Below, in pieces: positions 9,428-18,521 of a DNA stretch of 64,000 bases. Made by a program: the position numbers and the translations under genes. The notes beneath the pieces are model-generated. The model ran no database searches. It saw only the letters and a list, made by a program, of their open reading frames with translations, and was not told the DNA's origin. The DNA comes from CBDEGU01 sp965238045 (GTDB lineage Bacteria > Acidobacteriota > Terriglobia > Bryobacterales > UBA6623), in contig CBDEGU010000012.1 in the NCBI GenBank assembly GCA_965238045.1, positions 1,922,001 through 1,986,000 of the forward strand. The letters are read 5' to 3'. Every line of letters starts with the position of its first letter. Position 1 is the first letter of the stretch.

Positions 9428-9833
9428 GGAGTTACTCCTTTTTTGTGAAATACGATCTTAGGCCCGAAACTACACGACCCTCAACTCTTTGCTAACCTTC
9501 CGCAATCCGCCCCTAGGCCGGGCCGCGTTGCCGCGCGGGGTGGCGTCTTAACCCGCATTTCTCACCACCTGACGACCGAAGCACGCGACAGGCCCGCCAA
9601 GCGGACCGGAATCCGCGACCCAGCCCTCTGTTCGGCGTCGCCAAAACCCGCGGCCGGCGAAAGAGTCGCCGCTTCGGGAAGGTCATCCGGCAACTGGATG
9701 TTGATTTTGCACCGGCCCTACAAGGCACGCCGCCAATGCGGTGAAGAAGACCCGCGCCTTGACGCCGCCCGCGGTGACGGCCTCTGTCAGCGGCGAGTTG
9801 TTCTCCGCGCGCGGCAGATCGCTGCCTTCTCGA
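9428..9833. other. Intergenic stretch after the polysaccharide locus
   Basis: Holds the repeat arm at 9549-9588 and otherwise no supported gene. A 61-codon minus-strand frame (9683-9868) overlaps the end of the O-antigen-ligase gene but has no ribosome site or recognisable domain. Confidence 0.5.
9549..9588 (-). repeat. Single arm of the dispersed hairpin repeat
   Basis: About 40 bp matching the right arm of the 41428-41611 element almost exactly (two mismatches in the CCCGCATTTCTCACCACCTG...GAAGCACGCGA stretch). No partner arm is present. Like the copy at 2.7 kb it is in intergenic, gene-end DNA. Confidence 0.75.
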
Positions 9834-11357
9834 TCACGACGCGCCGGCCGCGCTGGGGGTGACGTCAATCACCTGGGAGAGCCCAATTCGCTCGCCTGGC
9901 GACGACGGCTCCCTGGTGAATTCGAGTGCGGAGGAAATACCGAGCACCCAAGCAAGCAGCATGGCATTGGCCGGCAGATAGAGGTTGAAGTCAGCGATGC
10001 TGTGAACGGCGATGCCAGCGATCGAGCCTACACAAGCCAGCGCCAGGCAGTGCCGCTCGAAGCGCGGATTTCTCTTTAAGGCGCGAAGAGTCTTGACGAG
10101 CAGAGCCAACACCAATCCCACGCCGATGGCGAAGCCGGCCACGCCCAACTCAGCCAGCAGTTGCAGATAATCGTTATGGGCGTAGTCGTCCCTGACCAGC
10201 GGCCAAGAAGTTTTGTACTCGAGAAACGCCGTCCCGTAGGCGCCCAAGCCGCAGCCGAACAACGGGTAGTGGCGGATCAGATCCAGCGTCTCGGTCCAGA
10301 GCGGCACCCTCCCTTCGGCCACGAAGGACTCGACGCTGGCGATGCGGGCGTAGCGAGCGATAAAAGCGTTGGAAGGCAAGAAAACGAAAGCCCCCGCCAG
10401 CGCCACCATCACCCCTGCCGCTGCCAGCAGCTTGGCACGCGCGGACAACACTCTCCGGATTCCCAGCGCTCCGATAGCGAGCAATAATGCAAGAACCGTG
10501 ATGAAGCCCGCTCGGGAGTGCGACAAGACGATCCCGGCCAAGAGCAGCGCCGTCAGCGCAAATGCGGCGCAGGCCTTCAGCGCGGGACCAGCCAGCGTCC
10601 GCCTTCCGCGGCGCGTCCCGCGCACGAGCACGATCGCGTACATCAACGCAAACGGCAACGACATTTCGAGTAAACCGGAGAAATGGTTATGGTTGACGTA
10701 CGTTCCAGTCGCAGGCCGGTCCGGGCCCCCCATAACGTACTGGAAGACTCCCAGCAGGGCCTCGCCGCCGGCGACCGCAAGGATCGGAACCGTTACCGCC
10801 CAGGGACGCTCCGGCATCCGCCAGGCGATCTCGCGCACCAGGAAAAAGCACACCGCATAGGCGGCGATGCGCAACAGGTGAACCATCGTCGCCGAAGGCA
10901 GGACGCTGATGGTGGCCAAAGCGGCTTGGGGCGAAATTCCCGCCAAGGCGCGGTGAATCTCTCCGCGGTGCGGCGCCATCAGTTCGATCCAGGACGCGGG
11001 CAAGGGAAGCAGTTGGAAAAGGACGTATGCCGGCAAAAGCATGAACGCCCACCGCGGCCAGCCCTCCATAGCCGGTGCCCGGTCCGGCCCCGCGGCGCCA
11101 ACCCAATAAACCAGCGCCAAGACCCCCAACCCCAGCAAGCATAGGTTCCAATCCTCTGTGGAGGCCCCGCCGTAGTGGGCAACCGCGAACGCGTACACGG
11201 CCCCCAACCCCGTCAGTGCGATTGCGCCGACACGGTCCGGTGGATCTTTGTGAGCAGTTCGACATCGGGCAGCCCGTGAGAAGGGGTCCACGACCCCTGT
11301 TGCCACTTGCGGCAAGGAGCGCGGCCGAGAGACGGGAAACGATAATTTGCCGAGCAT
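9834..11357 (-). CDS. O-antigen ligase/polymerase family membrane protein (Wzy_C)
   Basis: A 507-aa polytopic membrane protein of the Wzy/WaaL superfamily, which polymerises or transfers lipid-linked glycans at the outer face of the inner membrane. About ten hydrophobic segments are visible (for example AIALTGLGAVYAFAVAHYG, ALTALLLAGIVLSHS). Family landmarks: GTYVNHNHFSGLLEM, LSHSRAGFI with the conserved Arg, VPLWTETLDLIRHYPLFGCG, and AHNDYLQLLAELG (the Wzy_C loop). It lies 37 bp after the VanZ-like gene, as the last membrane gene of the polysaccharide locus. The start is uncertain because no good ribosome site precedes ATG 11357. It is the second Wzy-type protein of the locus, so one may polymerise and the other ligate. 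Confidence 0.85.
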   Translation of the reverse strand: MLGKLSFPVSRPRSLPQVATGVVDPFSRAARCRTAHKDPPDRVGAIALTGLGAVYAFAVAHYGGASTEDWNLCLLGLGVLALVYWVGAAGPDRAPAMEGWPRWAFMLLPAYVLFQLLPLPASWIELMAPHRGEIHRALAGISPQAALATISVLPSATMVHLLRIAAYAVCFFLVREIAWRMPERPWAVTVPILAVAGGEALLGVFQYVMGGPDRPATGTYVNHNHFSGLLEMSLPFALMYAIVLVRGTRRGRRTLAGPALKACAAFALTALLLAGIVLSHSRAGFITVLALLLAIGALGIRRVLSARAKLLAAAGVMVALAGAFVFLPSNAFIARYARIASVESFVAEGRVPLWTETLDLIRHYPLFGCGLGAYGTAFLEYKTSWPLVRDDYAHNDYLQLLAELGVAGFAIGVGLVLALLVKTLRALKRNPRFERHCLALACVGSIAGIAVHSIADFNLYLPANAMLLAWVLGISSALEFTREPSSPGERIGLSQVIDVTPSAAGAS

Positions 11358-11394
11358 GGTCTGAGCAGCCCGTGGCAGAGCGTCTCGATTTGCG

Positions 11395-11781
11395 CTACCT
11401 CACCCACAGAAACGAAAACAATACCCCAGTGAGGCCGTTGAGCAACGCGTCCGAGAGAGTTGGCTGACGTCCGGATACGAGGAGCTGGATCGCCTCGCTG
11501 ACGATACCGATCAAAACGCACGCGAGGATGCAAATCGAAAGCCGCCGGAGCCTGCCCGCGACGGGAATGGCCGCCAGCAGCCAGGCCAGGACGACAAACA
11601 AGCAGACATGGTAGAGCTTCTGCGCCAGAAAACGGTCATCGAGTCCGCCGCCACCCTCGAACGGTCCAAAGATACTGTCATAGAGCCAGTAGGCCCACCC
11701 AATCGCCGTCTCGGTGGAAGACAATAGGATCAACCCGGTCCACGGGATGGCAAGTGCAATACGGTTTGGAAGCGGTCTCAA
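11395..11781 (-). CDS. VanZ-like family membrane protein
   Basis: A 128-aa protein with about four hydrophobic segments. It shows the VanZ-type pattern LAQKLYHVCLFVVLAWLL followed by SEAIQLLVSGRQPTLSDALL and then N-G-x-x-G. Despite the name it is not evidence of glycopeptide resistance; such proteins are common in acidobacterial exopolysaccharide loci with unknown function. The only in-frame start giving the full first membrane segment is TTG 11781, with a GA-rich stretch upstream. It sits 50 bp after the epimerase gene and 37 bp before the ligase gene. Confidence 0.7.
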   Translation of the reverse strand: MRPLPNRIALAIPWTGLILLSSTETAIGWAYWLYDSIFGPFEGGGGLDDRFLAQKLYHVCLFVVLAWLLAAIPVAGRLRRLSICILACVLIGIVSEAIQLLVSGRQPTLSDALLNGLTGVLFSFLWVR

Positions 11782-11831
11782 TTCGGTCTCGATCTCTGGG
11801 CGCCGGCTGGCGAACGCGGTTGCCTCGCGGT

Positions 11832-12839
11832 TTACACCATTTCGGCTACAGCAAGGTTCACCTTCGGCAACCGCCCGTCTTTTTGTAACTCGCTCTCAAT
11901 CCAGCGATAGGTGCGGCCGAGACCCTCTTCAAGAGCCACGGCCGGTTCCCAGCCCAGCACCTGCCTCAGCCGGGTGTTGTCGCTGTTCCGGCCACGCACG
12001 CCTTGAGGCTTACTGAGATCGTATTCCTTGCGGATTGTCTTACCGGCAATCTGAGCAACAATCTGCACTAACTCGTTGATTGATACCAGGCGATCGGTTC
12101 CGAGATTCAGCGGCTGGTGGCAGCCGGAGAGCATCAGCCGGTAGATGCCCTCCAGGCAATCGTCGATGTAGCAGTAGGAGCGGGTCTGCTCGCCATCGCC
12201 CCACACTTCGATCGCGCCTCGGCCGGCGGCCAGGGCGATCTTGCGGCAGATCGCGGCCGGTGACTTCTCGCGTCCTCCATCGTAGGTTCCCAGAGGACCA
12301 TAAATGTTGTGGAAGCGTACGGTGCGGGTCTCCAGGCCGAAGTCTTCACGGTAATGCCGGCAGATCCGCTCCATGTAAAGCTTTTCCCAGCCGTAGCCGT
12401 CTTCGGGGTCCGCCGGATAGGCATCCCCTTCCTTTAGCGGAATGACGTCAACTCCCTTTTGCAGGTGAGCGGGATAGATGCAGGCGCTCGACGTAAACAG
12501 GTACCGTTTCACGCCGTTAATTCTTGCCGCCTCAATGGCATGCAAGTTCATCAGAGTGTTGTCCCGGACGATCACTCCTTTATTCGTCTCGATGAAGCCG
12601 ATCCCGCCCATGTTGGCGGCCAGCCCGTAGACCTCATCCATCCCCCGGGTGGCCCGCAGGCATTCATCGAAGCGGCGGAGATCAAGGATTTCAAACTCGT
12701 CGGCCGCCGTGGATTCGTACTCGGGATATTTGACATCCACCCCTCGCACCCAGTACCCGCGATCAACCAGGTACTTGGCGAGATAATGCCCGATGAAGCC
12801 TCCGGCTCCGGTGACGAGCACTCTTGCTTGTCTTGACAT
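11832..12839 (-). CDS. NAD-dependent epimerase, GDP-mannose 3,5-epimerase-like
   Basis: A 335-aa extended SDR enzyme. It has the NAD-binding VTGAGGFIGHYLA at the N-terminus and the YxxxK catalytic pair in DGYGWEKLY. It tracks plant-type GDP-mannose 3,5-epimerase: the ANMGGIGFIETN segment, SSACIYP (the Cys equivalent of the GME catalytic Cys), RFHNIYGPLGTYDGGREKSP (the Lys equivalent of the catalytic Lys), EVWGDGEQTRSYCYIDDC, and GVRGRNSDN near the C-terminus. The expected reaction is GDP-mannose to GDP-L-galactose/GDP-L-gulose, supplying a sugar for the polymer. AAAGGAG precedes ATG 12839. Subfamily call moderately firm; substrate not proven. Confidence 0.85.
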   Translation of the reverse strand: MSRQARVLVTGAGGFIGHYLAKYLVDRGYWVRGVDVKYPEYESTAADEFEILDLRRFDECLRATRGMDEVYGLAANMGGIGFIETNKGVIVRDNTLMNLHAIEAARINGVKRYLFTSSACIYPAHLQKGVDVIPLKEGDAYPADPEDGYGWEKLYMERICRHYREDFGLETRTVRFHNIYGPLGTYDGGREKSPAAICRKIALAAGRGAIEVWGDGEQTRSYCYIDDCLEGIYRLMLSGCHQPLNLGTDRLVSINELVQIVAQIAGKTIRKEYDLSKPQGVRGRNSDNTRLRQVLGWEPAVALEEGLGRTYRWIESELQKDGRLPKVNLAVAEMV

Positions 12840-12929
12840 CTTTTTTCTCCTTTCCTACATCCAGAAAATTGCGGCCAGGGACCACCGGCTCGCATGGCAG
12901 GGCAAAGCAGCGCCTGCCGCGGCGCGAAA

Positions 12930-13787
12930 TTAGCGATGCAGGTCTTGAGCCGTTTGCCGAGGGTAGTTGAGCAAGCCTGGCCGTTGCAGAGCCCACAGCG
13001 GCAAGAACAGGGGGGTTTCCAGGATGTACCGCCTCCAGAGCCTTCTGGGCTCCATCAGCAAGCGGAAGAACCACTCCAGCCCGGATCGCTGCATCCATTG
13101 CGGCGCCTGCTTGAGTTGGCCGGCGTGAAAATCGAAGGCCGCCCCGACCCCGACCATGACCACTCCAGCCAGCCGATCGCGATGTTCCGCCATCCAGTGC
13201 TCCTGCTTGGGCGTGCTGATCCCCACAAAGACGATGTCGGCGTCCGACCGCAGGATCATTTGCGTGCACTGCGCGTCTTCGGCGCTCGTGAGGGGCCGAA
13301 ACGGCGGTGAGTGGGACCCGGCGATGATCAGTGCGGGGAATCGGTCTTTCAGCCTTTCACACAGTGCGTCCAGGGTATCCTCACGGGCGCCGTACAAGAA
13401 CAGACGCTGGCCCAGGCGCGCGGCCTGCTCGCACAGCTTCAGCATCAAGGTGGGACCGTAGACGCGCGCCTGCTTTTTCGCGCCAAACGAGCGCAGCGCC
13501 CAAACGATCGGCATGCCGTCCGGGGTGGCGATGTCGGCGCTGTTCAAACTCGCCCGAACCGCGGGCCTCCGAAACGCCGTGATCACGCCATGCACCGAGG
13601 TGACGCAGATGGTGCGCCCCGGCGCGGCGCCGTGCGAGCCCGAATGAGCGCTTCCCCCGCGGCCCCGGCGCTGCTCTACCCAGCGCCGGCAGAGGCCGGC
13701 GACCTCCTCGTAACTGGTGACGCTGATGCCGGTCCCCAGCACCGGCAGCTTGGGCGGAGGCTTTGTCAACGGGACGATCTCATGCAT
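12930..13787 (-). CDS. WecG/TagA/CpsF family glycosyltransferase
   Basis: A 285-aa GT26-type transferase that adds a sugar (UDP-ManNAcA or similar) to an undecaprenyl-linked acceptor at the inner face of the membrane. Landmarks: LGTGISVTSYEE at the start, VTSVHGVITAFRRP, IATPDGMPIVWALRSFGA (conserved TPDGMP-x-VW), RLFLYGAREDTLD, DADIVFVGISTPKQEHWM (conserved GxPKQE-like), and VVMVGVGAAFDFHAG. The C-terminal RSGLEWFFRLLMEPRRLWRRY is the amphipathic membrane-association tail. Its start overlaps the end of the upstream GT4 gene by 8 bp, indicating translational coupling. Confidence 0.92.
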   Translation of the reverse strand: MHEIVPLTKPPPKLPVLGTGISVTSYEEVAGLCRRWVEQRRGRGGSAHSGSHGAAPGRTICVTSVHGVITAFRRPAVRASLNSADIATPDGMPIVWALRSFGAKKQARVYGPTLMLKLCEQAARLGQRLFLYGAREDTLDALCERLKDRFPALIIAGSHSPPFRPLTSAEDAQCTQMILRSDADIVFVGISTPKQEHWMAEHRDRLAGVVMVGVGAAFDFHAGQLKQAPQWMQRSGLEWFFRLLMEPRRLWRRYILETPLFLPLWALQRPGLLNYPRQTAQDLHR

Positions 13788-15069
13788 GCGCGACGTCCGC
13801 GGGTTCTTGATGCACAGTTGGAGTCGCCGGCTCGAACGAGCGCAGCATCTCGGGCAGGGCGTTGCCCTTGCGCTCGATGGCCAGGCGGTAGATGCGCATC
13901 AGCATCTCGAAATTGCGCTCGGGCGTGTACTTGGCCAGATACTCGGCCCGGGCGTCCCCGCCCAGACGGTCGGCGAGGCCGTCATCGGTGAGGATCGTCC
14001 TGAGCGTCTCCCCGAGCGCCGCCGCGTCGCCTGGGGGGAACTTGAGCCCCGTCTCGCCATGGTGGACCAGCTCGGCCAGCGAACCCAGGCCGGAAACTAC
14101 CAGGGGCCGTCCGTGCGACATCGTCTCGACCAAAATCCTCGGGAAGCCCTCGAACCAGAGCGAGGGTACAACGATCGCGCGGGCCTTGCGGATCAAAGCG
14201 TGGATCTGTTCGAGAGGCTGCCGCCCCGCAAAGCTCAACTCGCGGGGAGAAAGCCCGAGTGCGGCGGCCTGATCCCCGAGCGTGGCCCGCTCCGGCCCGT
14301 CGCCGGCGATGACCAGCCGGCCATGGCGCCCCAGTGCGGCCCCTGCCCATGCCGATAGCAGCGTGGCAACCCCTTTCTCTTTCGAGAGCCGGCCGGCGTA
14401 GAGCACGACATCCGACGCCGATGGCGGGGAGACCCGCTGGCCAGGGTCCTCGACGAAGTTCGGCTTTACAACGATTCTTCCGGCGGGGAGGCCACCCGCT
14501 GCGAATTTGCGCCTAGCCATCTCCGTCAGCGCAACAAACACATCCACGTGATCGTGCCATGTTCGAGCCCAATTGTGAATTCCCAGCATCGCCGCGATCA
14601 CGCCCGTCTTCAGCCGCGAGCCCTGATAACAAGCATGCACCACGCCAGGCCAGGGATATCTCTTACCTACACAATCCTCGCACGGCGAACCATTTCGAAG
14701 GAGCAAATTGCTGGGACACAAGAATCGGTAATTATGCAGCGTGTGCACAAGTGGTACGCCCGCTTTTCGACAGGCATAGTAAATCGAGGGGGATATCACC
14801 GGGAAGAAGTTATGCAGATGCACCGCATCCGGGTTGACTTCTCTCAACAAGCCGGTGATTTGGCGATACCAACGAGTGGACCATATCGTGTCCCGAGCTA
14901 ATTCCAATGAATGGTATATATCACCGGGCTTTGACACTTGTTCGGTGACACACCGCACCGCGCACCCGTGGGCGCCGAGCAGCGCGGCCTCGGACTCGAA
15001 AACCTCGTCTTCCCCGCCTCTATTAAGGTACCTGTTGTAGACGGAAAGAATCGTAATACCTTTCCTCAT
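13780..15069 (-). CDS. GT4 family glycosyltransferase
   Basis: A 429-aa GT-B retaining glycosyltransferase for polysaccharide assembly. I chose ATG 15069, which overlaps the FkbM stop as ATGA; a longer frame exists but would start inside FkbM. The N-terminal Rossmann half contains YNRYLNRGGEDEVFESEA and VHLHNFFPVISPSIYY. A cysteine-bearing insert (LCPSNLLLRNGSPCEDC) is shared with a known GT4 subgroup. The donor half contains VLYAGRLSKEKGVATLLSAW, GDGPERATL and VVPSLWFEGFPRILVETMSHG (the E-x7-E nucleotide-sugar motif), then GLKFPPGDAAAL. The donor sugar cannot be read from the sequence. Confidence 0.92.
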   Translation of the reverse strand: MRKGITILSVYNRYLNRGGEDEVFESEAALLGAHGCAVRCVTEQVSKPGDIYHSLELARDTIWSTRWYRQITGLLREVNPDAVHLHNFFPVISPSIYYACRKAGVPLVHTLHNYRFLCPSNLLLRNGSPCEDCVGKRYPWPGVVHACYQGSRLKTGVIAAMLGIHNWARTWHDHVDVFVALTEMARRKFAAGGLPAGRIVVKPNFVEDPGQRVSPPSASDVVLYAGRLSKEKGVATLLSAWAGAALGRHGRLVIAGDGPERATLGDQAAALGLSPRELSFAGRQPLEQIHALIRKARAIVVPSLWFEGFPRILVETMSHGRPLVVSGLGSLAELVHHGETGLKFPPGDAAALGETLRTILTDDGLADRLGGDARAEYLAKYTPERNFEMLMRIYRLAIERKGNALPEMLRSFEPATPTVHQEPADVAHA

Positions 15070-15911
15070 AATGTCCGATGCACAAAAAGACAATCGGCCT
15101 GAACAATCATCCCGTCGCGCGGTGTTGTTAATTGTCCCATTGCTCCCGCATAATCAAATCCCGCCGAACTAAGCATATCGTACACCTGGCTGAAAGACGC
15201 CTGCCCGTGATAAAGTGTTTTGAAGGACGTTTCGACTATGACACACTTGGTCCGTTTCAACACTTTGGTCGCGCCGCGCAGTACTGCCAGTTCGTATCCT
15301 TGAACGTCGATTTTCAGCAGGACCGGCGGCGAGATATCGAGTTCGCTAATATAGTTGTCCAAGCGGTCCACCGAAACGTTCAGTGATTCATTATCGGCCG
15401 ACCATGGGAAAGCGCTCTTATGAAGCTGGCTCATCGGTAACAACGAAGAAGACTTCGTAAAGCTGCTCCGGTAGAACCTCATTTCATCCTTCGTGTCCCC
15501 TAGCGCCACGCAGAACGCCCGAAACGACCTGTGGGAGGCGAGTCGGGCGCATAGTCTTTGATAGCAATCCTCTTGAGGTTCAAAAGAATAGATGCGAGCC
15601 GTGGGGAGGACCGCGGATATGGCACTGGCGAATTCGCCGCCGTGGGCGCCGACATCTACTACGGTTCTTATGCCCAGGTCCTTCAGCCAGCGTCTGTGGC
15701 CCGTTAGGGCCAGATACTCGCCCAAATGCACCTTCCTTGCTAGGACATTCCAAAACACATTCGGAACATCTGACGGCCTCTCGAGAGTTGACAAGAGATG
15801 CCGCCAGCAGGTTTGGGTTAAATTCCTTGCCCTGCCGGACAGCGCGAACCCCAGAGGATTTTGGGGCTGCCGCCCAGCGGCCAGCTTGATGCCGGTTCTG
15901 AAGCTACTCAT
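15066..15911 (-). CDS. FkbM family methyltransferase
   Basis: A 281-aa SAM-dependent O-methyltransferase. Motif I is VVDVGAHGGEFASAIS near residue 88, followed by YSFEPQEDCYQRL (acidic loop) and LLKIDVQGYELAVLRGA (the FkbM hallmark). It presumably methylates a sugar of the exopolysaccharide or its lipid-linked precursor. It overlaps the upstream Wzy-like gene by 8 bp and the downstream GT4 by 4 bp (ATGA). Confidence 0.92.
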   Translation of the reverse strand: MSSFRTGIKLAAGRQPQNPLGFALSGRARNLTQTCWRHLLSTLERPSDVPNVFWNVLARKVHLGEYLALTGHRRWLKDLGIRTVVDVGAHGGEFASAISAVLPTARIYSFEPQEDCYQRLCARLASHRSFRAFCVALGDTKDEMRFYRSSFTKSSSLLPMSQLHKSAFPWSADNESLNVSVDRLDNYISELDISPPVLLKIDVQGYELAVLRGATKVLKRTKCVIVETSFKTLYHGQASFSQVYDMLSSAGFDYAGAMGQLTTPRDGMIVQADCLFVHRTL

Positions 15912-17277
15912 ATCCCTCCGGCTTGAGACGGCTGTTCACAATCCCCAATTTCGCCCCTGACCGCGATCCCTCGCTGATCGCGTTCGCGGCCTTGACTGGA
16001 GCGCAGGCCAGTGCTGTCATCAACACCCATGCCAGGTTCCACTGTCCATCAACCCCCGCGATCGTCAAATTGTTGATTGCCAGCAGAACGATGATGCTCT
16101 TGATGAGAGGCTCCATTCGAGGCGAATGTCTCCGGCTTTGGCGCCACAGGCTTACGAACAGTAACCCGAGCAACATCAAACCGAGCCAGCCGGAGCCGAG
16201 CCACGCCGCGACGTACCCGCTGTGAGTTTGGGTGGCCGCCCACGCGACCGTCCGGAGGTACGCATCGTCCATCATCAAGGTCCTCTCCCCGGCGGCGAAA
16301 CCCGAGCCCAGGGGCTGCGATTTGCTGATGTCCCAGATCACGAGCCAAAGCGGAATCCGGCCACTCAAGGTTACGATCGTCTCATGGTCCTTTCCAAAGA
16401 GTTGCGCGATGCGTTGGGTGCCGGACAATGCGAGGTGTGGCAGTGTAAATGCGGCATAGGCGGTCCAAGTGATGAACAGGAAGCCAAACAATAGGGCAAG
16501 TGGTGCTCTCCTCTTGTTGTGACGGGAACTCACAAGCGTCAACAAGGCAAAGGGCAAGGAGGCCGCGGTGGCTAGAGAGCCAAAAAGGGCCAGCCCAACA
16601 ATGGCAGTCGTTGTTGGGATCAGCCTAGGGGCTGAGCGCCGGACAATGGCATGGTGCACCATAAGGATGAGCAGGGCCGCCGCTATCGTCGAACCAGTAT
16701 TGGACCGAAGCACCCCCACAATATGTTCTGGCGCTTGCAGAGTTCCCCACCCATCTACCACGGCACCGGCCAGCGCGACGGCAATGCCAATAAGAAAGAG
16801 CGTTTTCAGGTTGCGGCGCCACTGCAAGGTGGCGAATAAATGAATCGTGATAACCCAAAAGGCGCCAAGTTCAAGGCTGCGGTAGAGGGTGAATTGAGGC
16901 CATGAGGACCATAAGCAGCTCACAGCGTATGCTGCCGTGAGACTGGTAACCCAAAAAGAGGGGCCCGAGAGTAGAGCAGCGACTGGCACCGCCCTGTTTA
17001 GCAGGAGGAGAACGGCCCAGGCTAGAGCTAGCAGGCAAATGGTCACCTGTACTTTGTTCTGGAATGAGAGTCCTTCTTGGAAGAGGTCGAAATATTCCCT
17101 GTGCTGAAGTACGACAGTCTTCGATAACACAAATGACGTCAGAAGGGACCAGCTGATGTTTCGACTCCAGGCGGATGTGATCACCTGCCGCTTGGCCAAG
17201 CGCCACGACCAAACATGATGCAAGGCAGTTACGAACAGAAGCACGATGATGGCGGCTAAGAACGATGTGCCAGGCAA
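15904..17277 (-). CDS. Polysaccharide polymerase-like membrane protein (Wzy type)
   Basis: A 457-aa polytopic membrane protein with roughly ten hydrophobic spans (for example SFLAAIIVLLFVTALHH, TICLLALAWAVLLLLN, TTAIVGLALFGSLATAAS). The order resembles O-antigen polymerase/ligase proteins: a LSGRIPLWLVIWDISKSQPLG loop (compare R-x-x-LW ... I-x-x-x-P-x-x-G), then THSGYVAAWLGSGWLGLMLLG (compare THNxYL-x-x-x-x-x-G). Sequence is weakly conserved, as usual for Wzy. It overlaps the GT4 gene upstream by 22 bp and FkbM downstream by 8 bp. Confidence 0.8.
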   Translation of the reverse strand: MPGTSFLAAIIVLLFVTALHHVWSWRLAKRQVITSAWSRNISWSLLTSFVLSKTVVLQHREYFDLFQEGLSFQNKVQVTICLLALAWAVLLLLNRAVPVAALLSGPSFWVTSLTAAYAVSCLWSSWPQFTLYRSLELGAFWVITIHLFATLQWRRNLKTLFLIGIAVALAGAVVDGWGTLQAPEHIVGVLRSNTGSTIAAALLILMVHHAIVRRSAPRLIPTTTAIVGLALFGSLATAASLPFALLTLVSSRHNKRRAPLALLFGFLFITWTAYAAFTLPHLALSGTQRIAQLFGKDHETIVTLSGRIPLWLVIWDISKSQPLGSGFAAGERTLMMDDAYLRTVAWAATQTHSGYVAAWLGSGWLGLMLLGLLFVSLWRQSRRHSPRMEPLIKSIIVLLAINNLTIAGVDGQWNLAWVLMTALACAPVKAANAISEGSRSGAKLGIVNSRLKPEGYE

Positions 17278-18521
17278 GGTGATACCCCTTCAGAGAGCAG
17301 TGAGTGGTAGAACTGGTTGAGTTGTCTGCGCTTTTGATCCCAACAGAAATGGTCGCGCGTTCTTTTCCGGCCGGCGCTTCCCATGCGCCGCTGCAGGTTC
17401 TGGTCCTGACTGAGACGGGCCATCGCCGCCGCCAAGCCGCGGACGACGTTGTGAGGCTCGTCCGCGGGCACCTTGACCCCCGTATCTTGGGTGACCTGAA
17501 GGGCCGGCCCGCCGAGATCGAGGCAGACGACCGGCCTTCCCGCCGCCATCGCTTCGAGGCAGACCCAGCCGCCGGAGTCGTGCAGGCTGGGGTGCAGCAG
17601 CAGGTCGCAGTCGGCGAGCTTCTGGAGCACCTGATCCCTTGGCAGAGCGCCCCAGAAGACGACCTTTTCGGCGACACTGAGTTCGCGGGCCAGGCCTTCG
17701 AGGCGTTTCCGCTCCGGGCCATCGCCGATGATCCAGTATTCAGTCGCGGGTGTGCCCTGCTGGAGGCGGGCGAAGGCGCGCAGGCCCAGATGGAAGCCCT
17801 TCAAGTGGAGGAGACTGCCAATGCTGACCACTCGGTAGGGGTCGCCGTGCCGTGACGGAAGCGCCGCCAGCCGCCGCAGATCGTCCGGCGGCACCCCGGC
17901 TTCGGAATAAACCAAAGTTCTGCGGCAGCCCAATGCCTGGAGCCGCTGCTCGGTCTCTAGCGTGGTTGCCAGGGCGATCGTGGAGCGGCGGGCCGTCCAC
18001 CGGACGAAGGGGTCAAGTTCGCCCAGCCGGCGAGCGAGATCTCGCATCAGCTCATGGACTTTTCCCCGCGGGCTGAACGAACGCTGGAAGCCGCGGGGCG
18101 TCGACTCGCCGCCGCCCACCGGTCCCCAGATGAACGGCACGCCAAGCAGCGCCAGGAAGCTGGGCGCCCAATATTTCACAAACGTCACGTGATGGGCCAG
18201 GTCGAAGCCGATGTTCCGGTGCAATTTCTTGACGACGAAATACGCTCCGATCTGCCAGAGGTAGTAGTAGAGAAGCACCCCGCGCCGGCCCCTCTTCCAG
18301 AAGCGCATCCAGCGGGGTAGGTCGAAGTAGACGAAGTGGGCGCCGGGGAGGGGGGCCGCGGCAAGGCCCGCTTCGATCACTGAGCGGTTGCTGGCGCGAG
18401 TGATCAGCCAAACCTCATGAAACCGGGCGATCTGCCGAGCACAGTTCCAGCCGACCCCGGGCTCTGAGCCCTTCTCCGGCTCACAGGCATAGGCGGACAC
18501 CAGGACCTTCAAGCGCTTCAC
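17256..18521 (-). CDS. GT4 family glycosyltransferase
   Basis: A 421-aa GT-B glycosyltransferase. I chose GTG 18521: it overlaps the preceding stop as GTGA, has GGGAGAG a few bases upstream, and gives the expected N-terminus KRLKVLVSAYACEPEKGSEP. Landmarks: GPVGGGESTPRG, VVSIGSLLHLKGFHLGLRAF (donor domain entry), IIGDGPERKRLEGLA, and LLLHPSLHDSGGWVCLEAMA (E-x7-E type motif) followed by GRPVVCLDLGGPALQV. It belongs to the tightly overlapped polysaccharide operon. Confidence 0.92.
   Translation of the reverse strand: MKRLKVLVSAYACEPEKGSEPGVGWNCARQIARFHEVWLITRASNRSVIEAGLAAAPLPGAHFVYFDLPRWMRFWKRGRRGVLLYYYLWQIGAYFVVKKLHRNIGFDLAHHVTFVKYWAPSFLALLGVPFIWGPVGGGESTPRGFQRSFSPRGKVHELMRDLARRLGELDPFVRWTARRSTIALATTLETEQRLQALGCRRTLVYSEAGVPPDDLRRLAALPSRHGDPYRVVSIGSLLHLKGFHLGLRAFARLQQGTPATEYWIIGDGPERKRLEGLARELSVAEKVVFWGALPRDQVLQKLADCDLLLHPSLHDSGGWVCLEAMAAGRPVVCLDLGGPALQVTQDTGVKVPADEPHNVVRGLAAAMARLSQDQNLQRRMGSAGRKRTRDHFCWDQKRRQLNQFYHSLLSEGVSPCLAHRS

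Noticed and set aside
9683..9868. 61-codon minus-strand ORF overlapping the end of the O-antigen-ligase gene
   Set aside because: No ribosome site or family; overlap with a secure gene and a repeat-rich neighbourhood make it doubtful.
11395..11781. Glycopeptide (teicoplanin) resistance gene
   Set aside because: VanZ-like fold only; no van cluster and a polysaccharide operon context.
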